Assembly (NCBI GenBank): GCA_026706845.1 | Contig: JAPOXY010000082.1 | Coordinates: 79,779-117,305, forward strand | From: Gemmatimonadota bacterium | Lineage (GTDB): Bacteria > Latescibacterota > UBA2968 | Direction: 5' to 3' | Length of the DNA: 37,527 nucleotides | Notes under the pieces: model-generated | Database searches by the model: none | What the model saw: the letters and a program-made list of their open reading frames with translations, nothing else | What the model was told of the DNA's origin: nothing | Shown here: positions 7,767-16,344 of the stretch, piece by piece | Layout: each line of letters begins with the position of its first letter | Position numbering within the stretch: position 1 is the stretch's first letter | Made by a program: the position numbers and the translations under genes

Positions 7767-7842
7767 TGGTGACCCCGAGGGGAGTCGAACCCCCGTCTCC
7801 AGAGTGAGAGTCTGGTGTCCTAGGCCACTGAACGACGGGGTC
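7767..7842 (-). tRNA. tRNA-Glu(CTC)
   Basis: Leftward cloverleaf of 76 bases with encoded CCA. The acceptor stem is GACCCCG/CGGGGTC with discriminator A; the anticodon stem is CCAGA/TCTGG with loop CTCTCAC, giving anticodon CTC for Glu codon GAG. The T arm GGGGGTTCGACTCCCC is intact. Its 3' end faces the AT-rich accessory block 2352-7664. Confidence 0.96.
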
Positions 7843-7862
7843 ACTCACAAAATGATGGCGAC

Positions 7863-7891
7863 AACCTAATAAAATTCGATACTTTTGTCAA
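7863..7891 (-). promoter_or_regulatory. promoter of tRNA-Glu
   Basis: Read leftward: a perfect TTGACA (7891-7886), a 17-base spacer and TAGGTT (7868-7863), about 20 bases before the tRNA 5' end. The box lies just past the stop of the serine hydrolase gene, so the tRNA has its own promoter. Confidence 0.6.
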
Positions 7892-7897
7892 GCCTCC

Positions 7898-9148
7898 CTA
7901 CTCCGCAAGCGCCTTGTAAACCAGAGGCTGGAAAGGCCGCGTAATATTGCCCGATCCGCGCAACTGGGTCCACACCATAGAAATCATCTCATTTTGCGGA
8001 TCAATCCAAAAATGCGTCTTGGCAATACCCGACCAGTAAAACGTCCCATTCCTATCCTCCCACGCCGTCTCCGTCTCATCCACAATCACAGAAAAACCGT
8101 ACCCAAAACCATCGCTCTTGCGCCGACGGTGTCGGTAACGTGCCGTCTCGGGTAAATGATTAGCCGTCATAAGCTGAATCGTCTCCGGCTTCAAAATACG
8201 CGTACCGTACAACGCACCCCCATTGAGCAACATCTGGGAAAAACGGAGATAATCCCGAGCCGTACTCACCAACCCACCACCACCGGACTCCCGTGCATCG
8301 CGCCGCATATTGCTCTGACGGTTGCGCACCCTGAAATTGCCCTCATCGTCCTTTCCATACAGCGTAGCCATGCGATCGCGCTTCTCCTCTGGCACGTAAA
8401 AACCCGTATCGACCATCTCCAAAGGCACAAAAATGCGCTGCGAGAAAAACTCTCCCAAAGACATACCCGAAGCAACCTCAACCACGCGACCGAGGATATC
8501 AGTCGCCACGCTGTAGAGCCATCGCGTGCCGGGCTGAAAACGCAGGGGAAGCTGGGCCACCTTCTGGGCATATTCGACATTTGATCTAATCGAATACAAA
8601 TCAGCAATCCGATAAAGCGTATCAACCGATGTCTGTCCAAAAATGCCATACGTCAAACCAGACGTATGCGTGAGCAAATTCGCAATCGTTATCTCGCGCT
8701 CGAGCGACACCAGAACGGGACTCTCGGTCCCGCCACCCGTATAGACCTTTGTATCGGCAAACTCGGGAATAAACTTAGACACCGGATCGTCCATCTTCAG
8801 CTTGCCCTCTTCGTAGAGCATCATAATCGCAACACTGGTAACCGGTTTGGTCATAGAATAAATGCGAAAAAGCGTATCCTCCGTCATCGGCTTATTCAAT
8901 TCCCGATCCCGCAAACCCGCAGTCTCAAAATGCACAATCTTGCCCTTTCGGGCGATCAGCGTCAAAACACCAGCAAACTTCCCAGAATCCACGAGCGCTT
9001 GCATTGCGGGCTGAATCTTCGCAAGACCTTCTGCAGAAAACCCCAACTCTGCGGGATCCCCCTGGGGAATTTCAGCAGCAAAAATCGGGTGTATGGACAG
9101 AAAAACAGCCAGCAGAGCAAACAGGCTACGTTTTAGAAAGCACGTCAT
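7898..9148 (-). CDS. exported beta-lactamase-fold serine hydrolase (class C / esterase type)
   Basis: 416 residues. Residues 1-25 form a signal peptide (K/R, a long hydrophobic stretch, cleavage after IFA). The SxxK motif is S98-M-T-K101 in RIYSMTKP, and the second motif is Y212-S-V in WLYSVATD. The rest follows the PF00144 fold shared by AmpC, DD-peptidases and esterase EstB. It probably acts in the periplasm or outside the cell on an ester or amide bond; in this family function cannot be set by sequence, and beta-lactam resistance should not be assumed. The ATG at 9148 has GGGGAG upstream. It lies between two tRNA genes on the same strand. Confidence 0.85.
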   Translation of the reverse strand: MTCFLKRSLFALLAVFLSIHPIFAAEIPQGDPAELGFSAEGLAKIQPAMQALVDSGKFAGVLTLIARKGKIVHFETAGLRDRELNKPMTEDTLFRIYSMTKPVTSVAIMMLYEEGKLKMDDPVSKFIPEFADTKVYTGGGTESPVLVSLEREITIANLLTHTSGLTYGIFGQTSVDTLYRIADLYSIRSNVEYAQKVAQLPLRFQPGTRWLYSVATDILGRVVEVASGMSLGEFFSQRIFVPLEMVDTGFYVPEEKRDRMATLYGKDDEGNFRVRNRQSNMRRDARESGGGGLVSTARDYLRFSQMLLNGGALYGTRILKPETIQLMTANHLPETARYRHRRRKSDGFGYGFSVIVDETETAWEDRNGTFYWSGIAKTHFWIDPQNEMISMVWTQLRGSGNITRPFQPLVYKALAE

Positions 9149-9171
9149 ATAACTCCCCGCCTTTACTTTGC

Positions 9172-9204
9172 AAAAAAAAGGGTTACACCATTGCGATGTA
9201 ACCC
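9172..9204 (-). terminator. rho-independent terminator of tRNA-Arg
   Basis: Read leftward: GGGTTACA (9204-9197), a 9-base loop, TGTAACCC (9187-9180), then eight T (9179-9172). It lies between tRNA-Arg and the serine hydrolase gene, so the two are separate transcripts. Confidence 0.85.
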
Positions 9205-9216
9205 CTTCTCCTTATC

Positions 9217-9293
9217 TGGTGCGGATGCCAGGATTCGAACCCGGAACCGTCTGATCCGTAGTCAGGTGCTCTATCCAGTTGAGCTACATCCGC
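9217..9293 (-). tRNA. tRNA-Arg(ACG)
   Basis: Leftward cloverleaf of 77 bases with encoded CCA. The acceptor stem is GCGGATG/CATCCGC with discriminator A. The anticodon stem is CCTGA with loop CTACGGA, giving anticodon ACG (inosine-modified, reads CGU/CGC/CGA). The T arm is CGGGTTCGAATCCTG. Confidence 0.96.
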
Positions 9294-9309
9294 TAAAATC
9301 AAGAACTTA

Positions 9310-9337
9310 AGTATATTTGAGACAACACAATGTCGTA
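9310..9337 (-). promoter_or_regulatory. putative promoter of tRNA-Arg
   Basis: Read leftward: ACGACA (9337-9332), a 16-base spacer and TATACT (9315-9310), 16 bases before the tRNA 5' end. The -10 box is good and the -35 box weak. Confidence 0.45.
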
Positions 9338-9491
9338 AGACGAATAAAAGTATCAAAACTGCCAAATACTGTCAAGCGGAAACGGGCTATTATCCCCCAT
9401 AGCATAAGGCAATAGTGTTTTGGGTTGCCCCCAGCGCCAGAATGTATAATCATAGGGAAAGATGAGCGATGAACGGTCAGCTAAAAACCTT

Positions 9492-9524
9492 CTGGATCGC
9501 GGCTCAAAATCATGCCGCGATGAC
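9492..9524 (+). repeat. palindromic intergenic repeat, copy A
   Basis: CTGG, then ATCGCGGC (9496-9503), a 10-base loop, GCCGCGAT (9514-9521) and GAC. The 8-bp stem is perfect. Two further copies lie at 18103 and 18947, in the same orientation. Confidence 0.8.
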
Positions 9525-9583
9525 AAATGAAGAGATTGCTGTCGCATTTTTACTACTGATCACTAATTATCGAGGAACCACTC

Positions 9584-10729
9584 ATGAACCTTGAAACACA
9601 ACTAATCCACGCAGGTGAAGAAGAAAAAAAATACGAAGGCGCAGTTGCGCTACCCGTATTTCAGAGCGCCACATTTTCATATAGCAGTGAAGACAGTTAT
9701 CACGACATAAAATATCTTCGCCTGAACAACACCCCCAATCACACCGTAGTCCATGAAAAATTGGCACAAATTGCGGGCGGAGAAGCCGCCGTAGTCACCG
9801 CATCGGGCATGGCAGCAATAACCACCGCTCTATTGACAGTATTAAAAAAAGGCGACCACCTCCTCGCACAAAATTGCCTCTACGGCGGAACGCGAGTCTT
9901 TTTGGCACGCGACATCGCCGACTTCGGGATCGACGTGGATTTCGTATCCGGAAACGCGCCACATGAATGGGAAAAACTCATCCGCCCCGAAACCCGCGCC
10001 ATCTATGTCGAAACCATGAGCAACCCCCTCCTGGAAGTCGCCGACCTCCCATCCGTCGTCGCCTTTGCCCAAACCCACAACCTCATCTCCATGATCGACA
10101 ACACCTTTGCATCCCCGGTAAACTTCCGCCCCCTGCAAATCGGCTTTGACCTCTCCTTGCACAGCTGCACAAAATATCTGAACGGACATTCGGATATCGT
10201 CGCTGGCTGCGCAATTGGATCGCACGATCTAATCACCCGCATAGTGCATCGACTGAACATCATGGGCGGCTGCCTGGACCCACACGCCTGCTCTCTGTTA
10301 CTACGCGGCATGAAAACACTCGTCTTGCGCGTAGAAAAACAAAACGAAAACGCACTCGCACTCGCTTCTTTCCTGGAAAACCATTCCGCAGTAGAACGCG
10401 TAAATTACCCTGGCTCACCCAGCCACCCGCAATACAACTGTGCAAAAAAGCTATTTAAAGGATGTGGTGGCGTATTGAGCTTTGAAATAGCCGGCGACAG
10501 CCGCATAGCCGACGCAGTAATATCGAAACTACAACTGCCAATCTCCGCGCCCAGTCTGGGCGGCATCGAAACACTCATCACCCGCCCCGTACAAACATCG
10601 CACTCCGGACTCACTGAAGAGGAACGCCGCGACGCGGGAATCTCCGAGCGACTGATCCGCGTGGCAGTCGGTATTGAAGCAGCAGAGGACCTATGCGCGG
10701 ACTTTGAGCAAGCTCTGAGAGGTGTATAG
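9584..10729 (+). CDS. PLP-dependent Cys/Met-metabolism enzyme (cystathionine synthase/lyase family)
   Basis: 381 residues, PF01053 type. The Schiff-base lysine is K197 in HSCTKYLNGHSD, the PLP-ring aspartate D172 is in MIDNTFASP, and Y100 is in LYGGT. SNPLLEV and the C-terminal SLGGIETLITRP are also typical. The family includes cystathionine gamma-synthase, cystathionine lyases and methionine gamma-lyase, which act on C-S bonds at the beta or gamma carbon of amino acids; the exact reaction cannot be told from sequence. It is the first gene of a rightward operon whose other members suggest processing of an unusual amino acid. Start ATG 9584 follows GAGGAA. Confidence 0.85.
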   Translation: MNLETQLIHAGEEEKKYEGAVALPVFQSATFSYSSEDSYHDIKYLRLNNTPNHTVVHEKLAQIAGGEAAVVTASGMAAITTALLTVLKKGDHLLAQNCLYGGTRVFLARDIADFGIDVDFVSGNAPHEWEKLIRPETRAIYVETMSNPLLEVADLPSVVAFAQTHNLISMIDNTFASPVNFRPLQIGFDLSLHSCTKYLNGHSDIVAGCAIGSHDLITRIVHRLNIMGGCLDPHACSLLLRGMKTLVLRVEKQNENALALASFLENHSAVERVNYPGSPSHPQYNCAKKLFKGCGGVLSFEIAGDSRIADAVISKLQLPISAPSLGGIETLITRPVQTSHSGLTEEERRDAGISERLIRVAVGIEAAEDLCADFEQALRGV

Positions 10730-10744
10730 CTAAGGAGAAAAAAT

Positions 10745-11566
10745 ATGCCTGATAAAATCAAAATTGGAATGCTGAAAGCCATGCCAGAAAAGTGGGATGT
10801 CGCAAAGAATTGGGCGATATTTGAAAAACAATTTGAGACACATGGGGGAGAGACAGATGTATTCATAACCCCGGAATGCTTCCTGGACGGATATGCAGTA
10901 ACCGAAAAAAATTGGACCGCAGAGCGCTTTGCCAAAGTCGCCCAGGACGTAGAGCAAAGCGCGTACATCCAACAGGTATGCGAAATGGCACGCGCATCGC
11001 GCACCCACATCGTTTTTGGATACACTGAAAAACGCGCGGGATATTTTTACAATACCGCTATATTGGTAAACCGCGCGGGAAAAATTGTCGGCACATATTA
11101 CAAAACGCATCTACAATCGCACGATCACCGTTTTGTGCGCGGCGATAACCTGCCCGTATTCGACCTCGACATTGGCACCGTGGGCATGGTCATTTGTGCG
11201 GACCGCCGATGGCCCGAATCGATTCGCACATTGCGCCTCAAAGGCGCGAAAATCTGTCTCATGCCGACCTATGGCATGTGGCATGAAGAAAATGAATGGT
11301 GGATGCGCACGCGATCCTATGAAAATCAGATGTTCGTCTGCTTCACGCATCCCAACGTAGCCCTGATCACAGACCCGCACGGCAAGATCGCGGCAAAATT
11401 GCAATCCAACGTACCCGACGTGTTAATCCACAAAATCGATCTCAAAGACGCATCGGATGAAAACCATCTCAGCGACCGGCGTCCCGAACTCTACGGAGTA
11501 ATGGGAAAAGTTGACCACTGGTCACAGCAGCCCGAATTTTCATCGCCCACCTACGGAGGGAAATAA
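10745..11566 (+). CDS. carbon-nitrogen hydrolase (nitrilase superfamily amidohydrolase)
   Basis: 273 residues with the complete Glu-Lys-Cys triad: E44 (ITPECFLDG), K120 (YYKTHL) and C151 (MVICADRRWPES). The enzymes hydrolyse amides, nitriles or N-carbamoyl groups. The length and the DRRWPE segment recall carbamoylputrescine or N-carbamoyl-amino-acid amidases, but the substrate is open. Start ATG 10745 is preceded by AAGGAG, 15 bases after the PLP gene. A three-base gap leads to the next gene, so cotranscription is very likely. Confidence 0.85.
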   Translation: MPDKIKIGMLKAMPEKWDVAKNWAIFEKQFETHGGETDVFITPECFLDGYAVTEKNWTAERFAKVAQDVEQSAYIQQVCEMARASRTHIVFGYTEKRAGYFYNTAILVNRAGKIVGTYYKTHLQSHDHRFVRGDNLPVFDLDIGTVGMVICADRRWPESIRTLRLKGAKICLMPTYGMWHEENEWWMRTRSYENQMFVCFTHPNVALITDPHGKIAAKLQSNVPDVLIHKIDLKDASDENHLSDRRPELYGVMGKVDHWSQQPEFSSPTYGGK

Positions 11567-11569
11567 CCC

Positions 11570-12619
11570 ATGTATCGCATTGGACTAATTGGCAATCGGG
11601 CGCACCAGAATAGTTACGGCCCGATTTGGCATGAACGAGAAGATTGTGAAATCGTCGCAGCGGCAGAGCACCATGAAGGCAAAGGCAAAGCACTATCTCA
11701 ACTCTACGGCCTTAAAGTCGCACAAGACTACGACACAGTTCTGGAAGATCCGAACGTGGATATCGTCTCCATCTGCACGGACTTTTATCTCAAGCGCACC
11801 CTGATCAAAAAAGCACTCGACTGTGGCAAACATGTCCTGGTCGATAAAGCCATCGCGCGAACCGTTGTCGAAGCCAGAGAAATAGCCGATACTGTTGCTG
11901 GCGCATCAAATAAAGTCCTGTTAACCTATCCCACGCGGTTTTCACCCGCGATGATAAGACTCAAAGAAGCCCTTGACCGGAGCGAATACGGACATATCTC
12001 CGCGTATGCCCACAACAGCGTAAAACAATTTTTTGGCGACCTCATGGCTTATGTAAGCTATCCGACGCCAGCCGTACAAAATGGTGGGGGTGAACTGATG
12101 AATTTGGGCAGCCATACCGTGGATGCCCTGCTCTGGTTTTTTGGCATGCCCAACAGGGTGAGTTGCCAAATGCAAAATCTCTACTTTGAGGAATACGAGC
12201 AATTTGGCACAGAAGACATCGCCACGCTCTGGTGTGAATATCCCGATTTTACAGCAGCGCTCGCCGTGGGGCGATCAAAGGCACGAAGCGAAGATGCCAC
12301 ATTCGATTGCGTCAACATCACGGGAGAAGGCGCGTGGGTCCAGGTAGATCGCATGGGATATTCCGTCAACGGACAACTCGTCGATACACCACCGCCCAGA
12401 GCAGCGGGATTGGCGGCCTGTGTGTCGCATCTCATCGACTGCATCGAGCAAGACGCAAAACCCGTCACCAGTGCAGAAGACGGACTATCCGTTGCCCTGC
12501 TCACAACAGCCGCCTATCAATCCGCACATACAGGCGAACCAGTCACCTTGCCCTTGCAAAATGAGCAACACCCTTTAATTGACGCAGAAGACCACGTCGT
12601 TAACCGTTTACTGGATTAA
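11570..12619 (+). CDS. Gfo/Idh/MocA family oxidoreductase, divergent
   Basis: 349 residues, with a Rossmann N-terminal half and a Gfo/Idh/MocA C-terminal sheet domain (NGGGELMNLGSHTVDALLWFFG is typical of the catalytic region). Two deviations stand out. The nucleotide loop reads GLIGNRAHQNSYG rather than GxGxxG, and the family EKP signature is VDKAIA (lysine kept, Glu and Pro lost). The lysine H-bonds substrate in the family, so activity is possible. The start ATG 11570 is three bases after the nitrilase stop, with GGAGGG upstream. It is third in the operon. Confidence 0.82.
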   Translation: MYRIGLIGNRAHQNSYGPIWHEREDCEIVAAAEHHEGKGKALSQLYGLKVAQDYDTVLEDPNVDIVSICTDFYLKRTLIKKALDCGKHVLVDKAIARTVVEAREIADTVAGASNKVLLTYPTRFSPAMIRLKEALDRSEYGHISAYAHNSVKQFFGDLMAYVSYPTPAVQNGGGELMNLGSHTVDALLWFFGMPNRVSCQMQNLYFEEYEQFGTEDIATLWCEYPDFTAALAVGRSKARSEDATFDCVNITGEGAWVQVDRMGYSVNGQLVDTPPPRAAGLAACVSHLIDCIEQDAKPVTSAEDGLSVALLTTAAYQSAHTGEPVTLPLQNEQHPLIDAEDHVVNRLLD

Positions 12620-12635
12620 TCCAGGGAGGAATAAA

Positions 12636-13676
12636 ATGAATACATACCGCGCTGTAATCGTAGGCTTGACGGGCATTGGTGCCAGCCGCCCGCACGAAAC
12701 GAGAGGACCTGTTTTCGGTGCCATGCCACCGTCTCACGCATCGGCCTATCATAAACACGCACAAACAGAAGTCGTCGGCGTATGCGACCTGCGCCAGGAG
12801 GTACTGGATGACTTCTGCGAGCGATGGGGCGACGTCTGGCCCGATGTGAACACGTACACCGATTTCAGGGAAATGCTGGACAAAGAGCAGCCCGACCTCG
12901 TCAGTGTCGTGACATCTGATCACGCACACGCCGACATCACAGTCGCAGCCGCCGAAGGATCGGCACAGGCAATCCTGTGTGAAAAACCCATTGCCACAAC
13001 CATGGAAGACGCCGACCGCATGATCGCAGCCGCCGAAGCAAATAACGTACCGCTCTCGATAGAACACACGCGCCGCTGGTATCCGAGTTATCTACAAGCA
13101 CGGGAAATGATTCGATCCGGCGAAATGGGCCGCTTGCGAACCATCGTCTGCGACCAATTCGGAACGCGCGCCATGATGTTCCGCAACGGCACGCACATGA
13201 TCGACATGATGTGCTTTTTTGCCGAAGCAAACCCCGAATGGCTGGTCGGCGAACTGGAACCCGGATTCGAGCACTTCACCGAATACAAAGGCGATGGCGG
13301 ACACGATCCAGCAACAGACCCTTATGCATCGGCATACATCCATTTTGACAATGACGTACGTGCATTTTACAACTGCCACAAAATGGCGTTTAACGGATCG
13401 AAATTTTCTCTAACCTGTGAAAATGGACGGATTGAAATCTCAGATCAAAAATTTGAGGTTATTACCCCACAAGAACCGCGCTGGTGGTCGCATGCAGCAG
13501 TCCCCGTAGAACCCTATATATCGATCCGACAAATTGGCGCAGTCTCGGAACTCATCCACGTTTTGGAAAACGGCGGCACACTCGTATCGCCTGCACGCGA
13601 AGCCAGAAAAACACTTCAGATCATGCTCGGCATACTGGACTCCCATCACGCGGGCAATGTGCGCGTTGATCTATAA
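12636..13676 (+). CDS. Gfo/Idh/MocA family oxidoreductase with enlarged N-terminal loop
   Basis: 346 residues from ATG 12636, which has GGGAGGA six bases upstream; the open frame back to 12579 lies inside the previous gene and is rejected. The nucleotide-binding turn GLTGIGASRP is followed by an extra loop of roughly 20 residues (PHETRGPVFGAMPPSHA) before the usual AYHKH helix. CEKPIATT is the canonical EKP motif, and HTRRWYPSY and GTHMIDMMCFF follow the family pattern. It probably oxidises or reduces a sugar-like or cyclitol-like substrate with NAD(P). Fourth gene of the operon. Confidence 0.85.
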   Translation: MNTYRAVIVGLTGIGASRPHETRGPVFGAMPPSHASAYHKHAQTEVVGVCDLRQEVLDDFCERWGDVWPDVNTYTDFREMLDKEQPDLVSVVTSDHAHADITVAAAEGSAQAILCEKPIATTMEDADRMIAAAEANNVPLSIEHTRRWYPSYLQAREMIRSGEMGRLRTIVCDQFGTRAMMFRNGTHMIDMMCFFAEANPEWLVGELEPGFEHFTEYKGDGGHDPATDPYASAYIHFDNDVRAFYNCHKMAFNGSKFSLTCENGRIEISDQKFEVITPQEPRWWSHAAVPVEPYISIRQIGAVSELIHVLENGGTLVSPAREARKTLQIMLGILDSHHAGNVRVDL

Positions 13677-13689
13677 AAAAGGAGAACCC

Positions 13690-14751
13690 ATGACGGATAA
13701 GCATCGCATCGAATGTCTCTTCCTCTCGCAAGAAGACCTTCTGCAAGCCGGATGCCTGGACATACGGCTGGCCATGAGCGCGGCTGAAAACGCCATGCTC
13801 GCCTACCAAAAAAACGACATCCTTTTTCCAGAAAAAGTAGTTCAGATTTTCAATGAAGACACTCAAGAACGCATTAACTGCCTGCCGGCAACCCTCTTGC
13901 CCGAAAAGATATGCGGGGCTAAATGGGTATCCGTATTCCCGTTCAATCCCGAGAAATACGGACAGCAGAACCTCTCTGCGGTCTTCATCCTATCCGAGAT
14001 CGAGAAAGGCTACCCCATTGCCTTTATGGACGGCACCCTGTGTTCGAATATGCGCGTGGGTGCGATGGGTGGCATTGCCGCCAGGCATTTCGCAAGACCG
14101 GATTCCAGGAGCATTGCCTTCATTGGAGCAGGGGAGCAGGCCAAGATGCACTTGATCGCCATGAAAACGGTATTTCCAGGCCTTGAGGAGTGCCGGGTTT
14201 CTGCCAAGCATGACCACGAAGAGCAGCAGTTCATCGACGAAATGGCGACACTCTTTCGAGACATGCGTTTTTCCGCCGCCCATACAAATGCACAGCGGGC
14301 CATAGAGGGCGCCGATATTCTCGTCACAGCCACGAGCGCACAAGCCCCGCTTCTCAAAGCGGCATGGATAAAGCCCGGCACTTTCTACAGCCATATCGGC
14401 GGCTGGGAGGACGAATATGACGTGGCGAGACAATGCGATAAAATTGTGTGCGACGATTGGGAAACCGTAAAGCACAGAACGCAAACGCTCAGTCGTATGT
14501 ATAAAGATGGACAACTCTCGGACGAGGACATTTACGCGAACCTCGTCGAAGTCGTCTCCGGAGAAAAAGGAGGAAGAGAGACCCCCGAAGAACGGGCCTA
14601 CTTCAACGCAGTTGGCCTGGCCTATGTCGATGTGGCTATTGCATACGCGATGTACCAACGAGCCAGAGAAGCGGGAAAAGGACGGATGTCGAGCATCCAG
14701 GAGACCATGATCTTCCAGCACGAGAACCTATCAGATTGGATCCGGCTGTAG
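13690..14751 (+). CDS. ornithine cyclodeaminase / mu-crystallin family protein
   Basis: 353 residues from ATG 13690, with AAAGGAG upstream; the frame open to 13534 overlaps the previous gene and is rejected. The family segments NCLPATLLPEKICGAKWVSVFP (substrate-binding lysine), QNLSAVFILSEIEKGYPIAFMDGT, MRVGAMGGIAARHFA and the NAD-binding IAFIGAGEQAKMHL are all clear. Members include ornithine cyclodeaminase (ornithine to proline plus ammonia), alanine dehydrogenases, imine reductases and SbnB. As last gene of an operon with a PLP enzyme and an amidohydrolase, an amino-acid or imino-acid step is likely. Confidence 0.85.
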   Translation: MTDKHRIECLFLSQEDLLQAGCLDIRLAMSAAENAMLAYQKNDILFPEKVVQIFNEDTQERINCLPATLLPEKICGAKWVSVFPFNPEKYGQQNLSAVFILSEIEKGYPIAFMDGTLCSNMRVGAMGGIAARHFARPDSRSIAFIGAGEQAKMHLIAMKTVFPGLEECRVSAKHDHEEQQFIDEMATLFRDMRFSAAHTNAQRAIEGADILVTATSAQAPLLKAAWIKPGTFYSHIGGWEDEYDVARQCDKIVCDDWETVKHRTQTLSRMYKDGQLSDEDIYANLVEVVSGEKGGRETPEERAYFNAVGLAYVDVAIAYAMYQRAREAGKGRMSSIQETMIFQHENLSDWIRL

Positions 14752-14784
14752 GATCTATTTGAAGAGGGCAAACAGGAGTAAATC

Positions 14785-16344
14785 ATGACCAGACGCAGAC
14801 TACCCATCGGCATTCAGACCTTCCGCGAGATGCGAGAAGAGAACTACTACTACGTCGATAAGACACCCTATATTCGGCGGATGATAGACGAGGGCAAACA
14901 CTATTTTCTGTCGCGCCCACGTCGCTTTGGCAAGAGCCTGTTTCTGGACACACTGAAGGAACTGTTTGAGGGCAATGAACCGCTGTTCGAGGGACTTCAC
15001 ATCCACGACCACTGGGACTGGTCTGTTCGCTATCCGGTGATTCGTCTGAGTTTTGGTCGAGGCAACTTCAAAGAGCCGGGATATCTACAGACGAACTTGA
15101 TGGCACAACTGGACGCAGTTGAACGTCGAGAGGGCATAAAGTCCGACTACACCACCGCGCCCGAGCGTTTCGCCTATCTGATAGAGGCGCTGCATGACCG
15201 GGCCGGGCAGCCAGTGGCCGTTCTGGTAGATGAATACGACAAGCCAATTCTGGACGCACTCGAAGTACCAGAAGTCGCACGCGCCAACCGCGACTTCTTG
15301 CGCGGCCTGTACGCGACCATCAAGGACAGCGACGCGTATATCAAGTTCACTTTCCTCACTGGCGTCAGCAAATTCTCCAAAGTCAGCCTCTTTTCGGGCC
15401 TCAACAACCTCACTGACATCACCATCGACCCGCATTACTCCGCCTTATGCGGCTACACCGAAGAGGACCTCGACACGGTATTCGCGCCAGAGCTGCCCGG
15501 CCTGGACCGAGACCAAATCCGCGAGTGGTATAACGGCTATTCCTGGCGAGGGGAGGAGAAAGTGTACAACCCCTTCGACATCCTCCTCTTGTTCCGCAAC
15601 CGCGAGTTTCGCGCCTACTGGTTCGAGACCGGCACACCGACGTTTCTGGTCAACACGTTAGTAGATCGCGGAGTGAGTTCTATAGACCTGGACGATATGC
15701 TGGGCAGCGACGAATTATTATCTACATTTGACGTTGACGATATCGCCACTCAAGCACTGCTATTTCAGACTGGCTATCAGACCATACACCAGACCGAACC
15801 GCGCGGTAGCCTGACCTACTACCGTCTGGGCTATCCAAACCAGGAAGTGCGCCAGAGCTTGAACAGAAGCCTGCTGAACCACTTGACCGGGAACCCGACG
15901 CAGCAGGCAGAACACATTGCCCGCCTATACGACCTGTTGCTGGTCAATGACTTCGCTGGCCTGGAAAATCTGTTCAAGGCGTTCTTCGCCAGCATTCCCT
16001 ACCAGTGGCACACAAACAACGACATAGCGAATTACGAAGGCTATTACGCCAGCGTGTTCTACTCCTACTTCGCATCGGTGGGATTGGACATCGTTGTGGA
16101 GGACAGCAGTAGCCAGGGTCGTCTGGACATGGCAGTTCGCTTCAACGGCAATGTGTATCTGTTCGAGTTCAAAGTAGTCGAATTAGCACCCGAAGGCACC
16201 GCAATGGCGCAACTGAAACAGAAACGCTACGCCGACAAATACCGCAATCGCGGCGAGCCGATACATCTCATCGCCGTAGAGTTCAGCCGAGAAACCCGCA
16301 ACCTGGTGGGATTCGAGACAGCTACAAGTTCCCGGAGACGATGA
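14785..16344 (+). CDS. AAA-ATPase-like / PD-(D/E)XK nuclease family protein
   Basis: 519 residues. The N-terminus LPIGIQTFREMREENYYYVDKTPYI is the standard opening of the AAA-ATPase-like family (PF09820). The nucleotide loop is RPRRFGKS (44-51), Walker B VLVDEYD (146-152), and a sensor-like stretch is FTFLTGVSKFSKVSLFSGLNNL. The C-terminal nuclease fold (PF08011) shows D448 (GRLDMAV) and E461-F-K463 (LFEFKVVE). These proteins occur in many near-identical copies in some genomes and behave like mobile accessory genes; a cellular role is not known. Recognisable similarity ends at RNLVGFE near residue 511. The last residues seem to come from the gene fragment into which it was inserted. ATG 14785 follows AGGAG. 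Confidence 0.85.
   Translation: MTRRRLPIGIQTFREMREENYYYVDKTPYIRRMIDEGKHYFLSRPRRFGKSLFLDTLKELFEGNEPLFEGLHIHDHWDWSVRYPVIRLSFGRGNFKEPGYLQTNLMAQLDAVERREGIKSDYTTAPERFAYLIEALHDRAGQPVAVLVDEYDKPILDALEVPEVARANRDFLRGLYATIKDSDAYIKFTFLTGVSKFSKVSLFSGLNNLTDITIDPHYSALCGYTEEDLDTVFAPELPGLDRDQIREWYNGYSWRGEEKVYNPFDILLLFRNREFRAYWFETGTPTFLVNTLVDRGVSSIDLDDMLGSDELLSTFDVDDIATQALLFQTGYQTIHQTEPRGSLTYYRLGYPNQEVRQSLNRSLLNHLTGNPTQQAEHIARLYDLLLVNDFAGLENLFKAFFASIPYQWHTNNDIANYEGYYASVFYSYFASVGLDIVVEDSSSQGRLDMAVRFNGNVYLFEFKVVELAPEGTAMAQLKQKRYADKYRNRGEPIHLIAVEFSRETRNLVGFETATSSRRR

Noticed and set aside
7898-9148. Calling the serine hydrolase an antibiotic-resistance beta-lactamase
   Set aside because: The SxxK and YxV-type motifs are shared by esterases and DD-peptidases, and the sequence does not point to beta-lactam hydrolysis.
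13990-14721. 243-codon reverse-strand open frame
   Set aside because: It lies wholly within the ornithine-cyclodeaminase-family gene, whose forward frame has clear motifs and a good ribosome-binding site.
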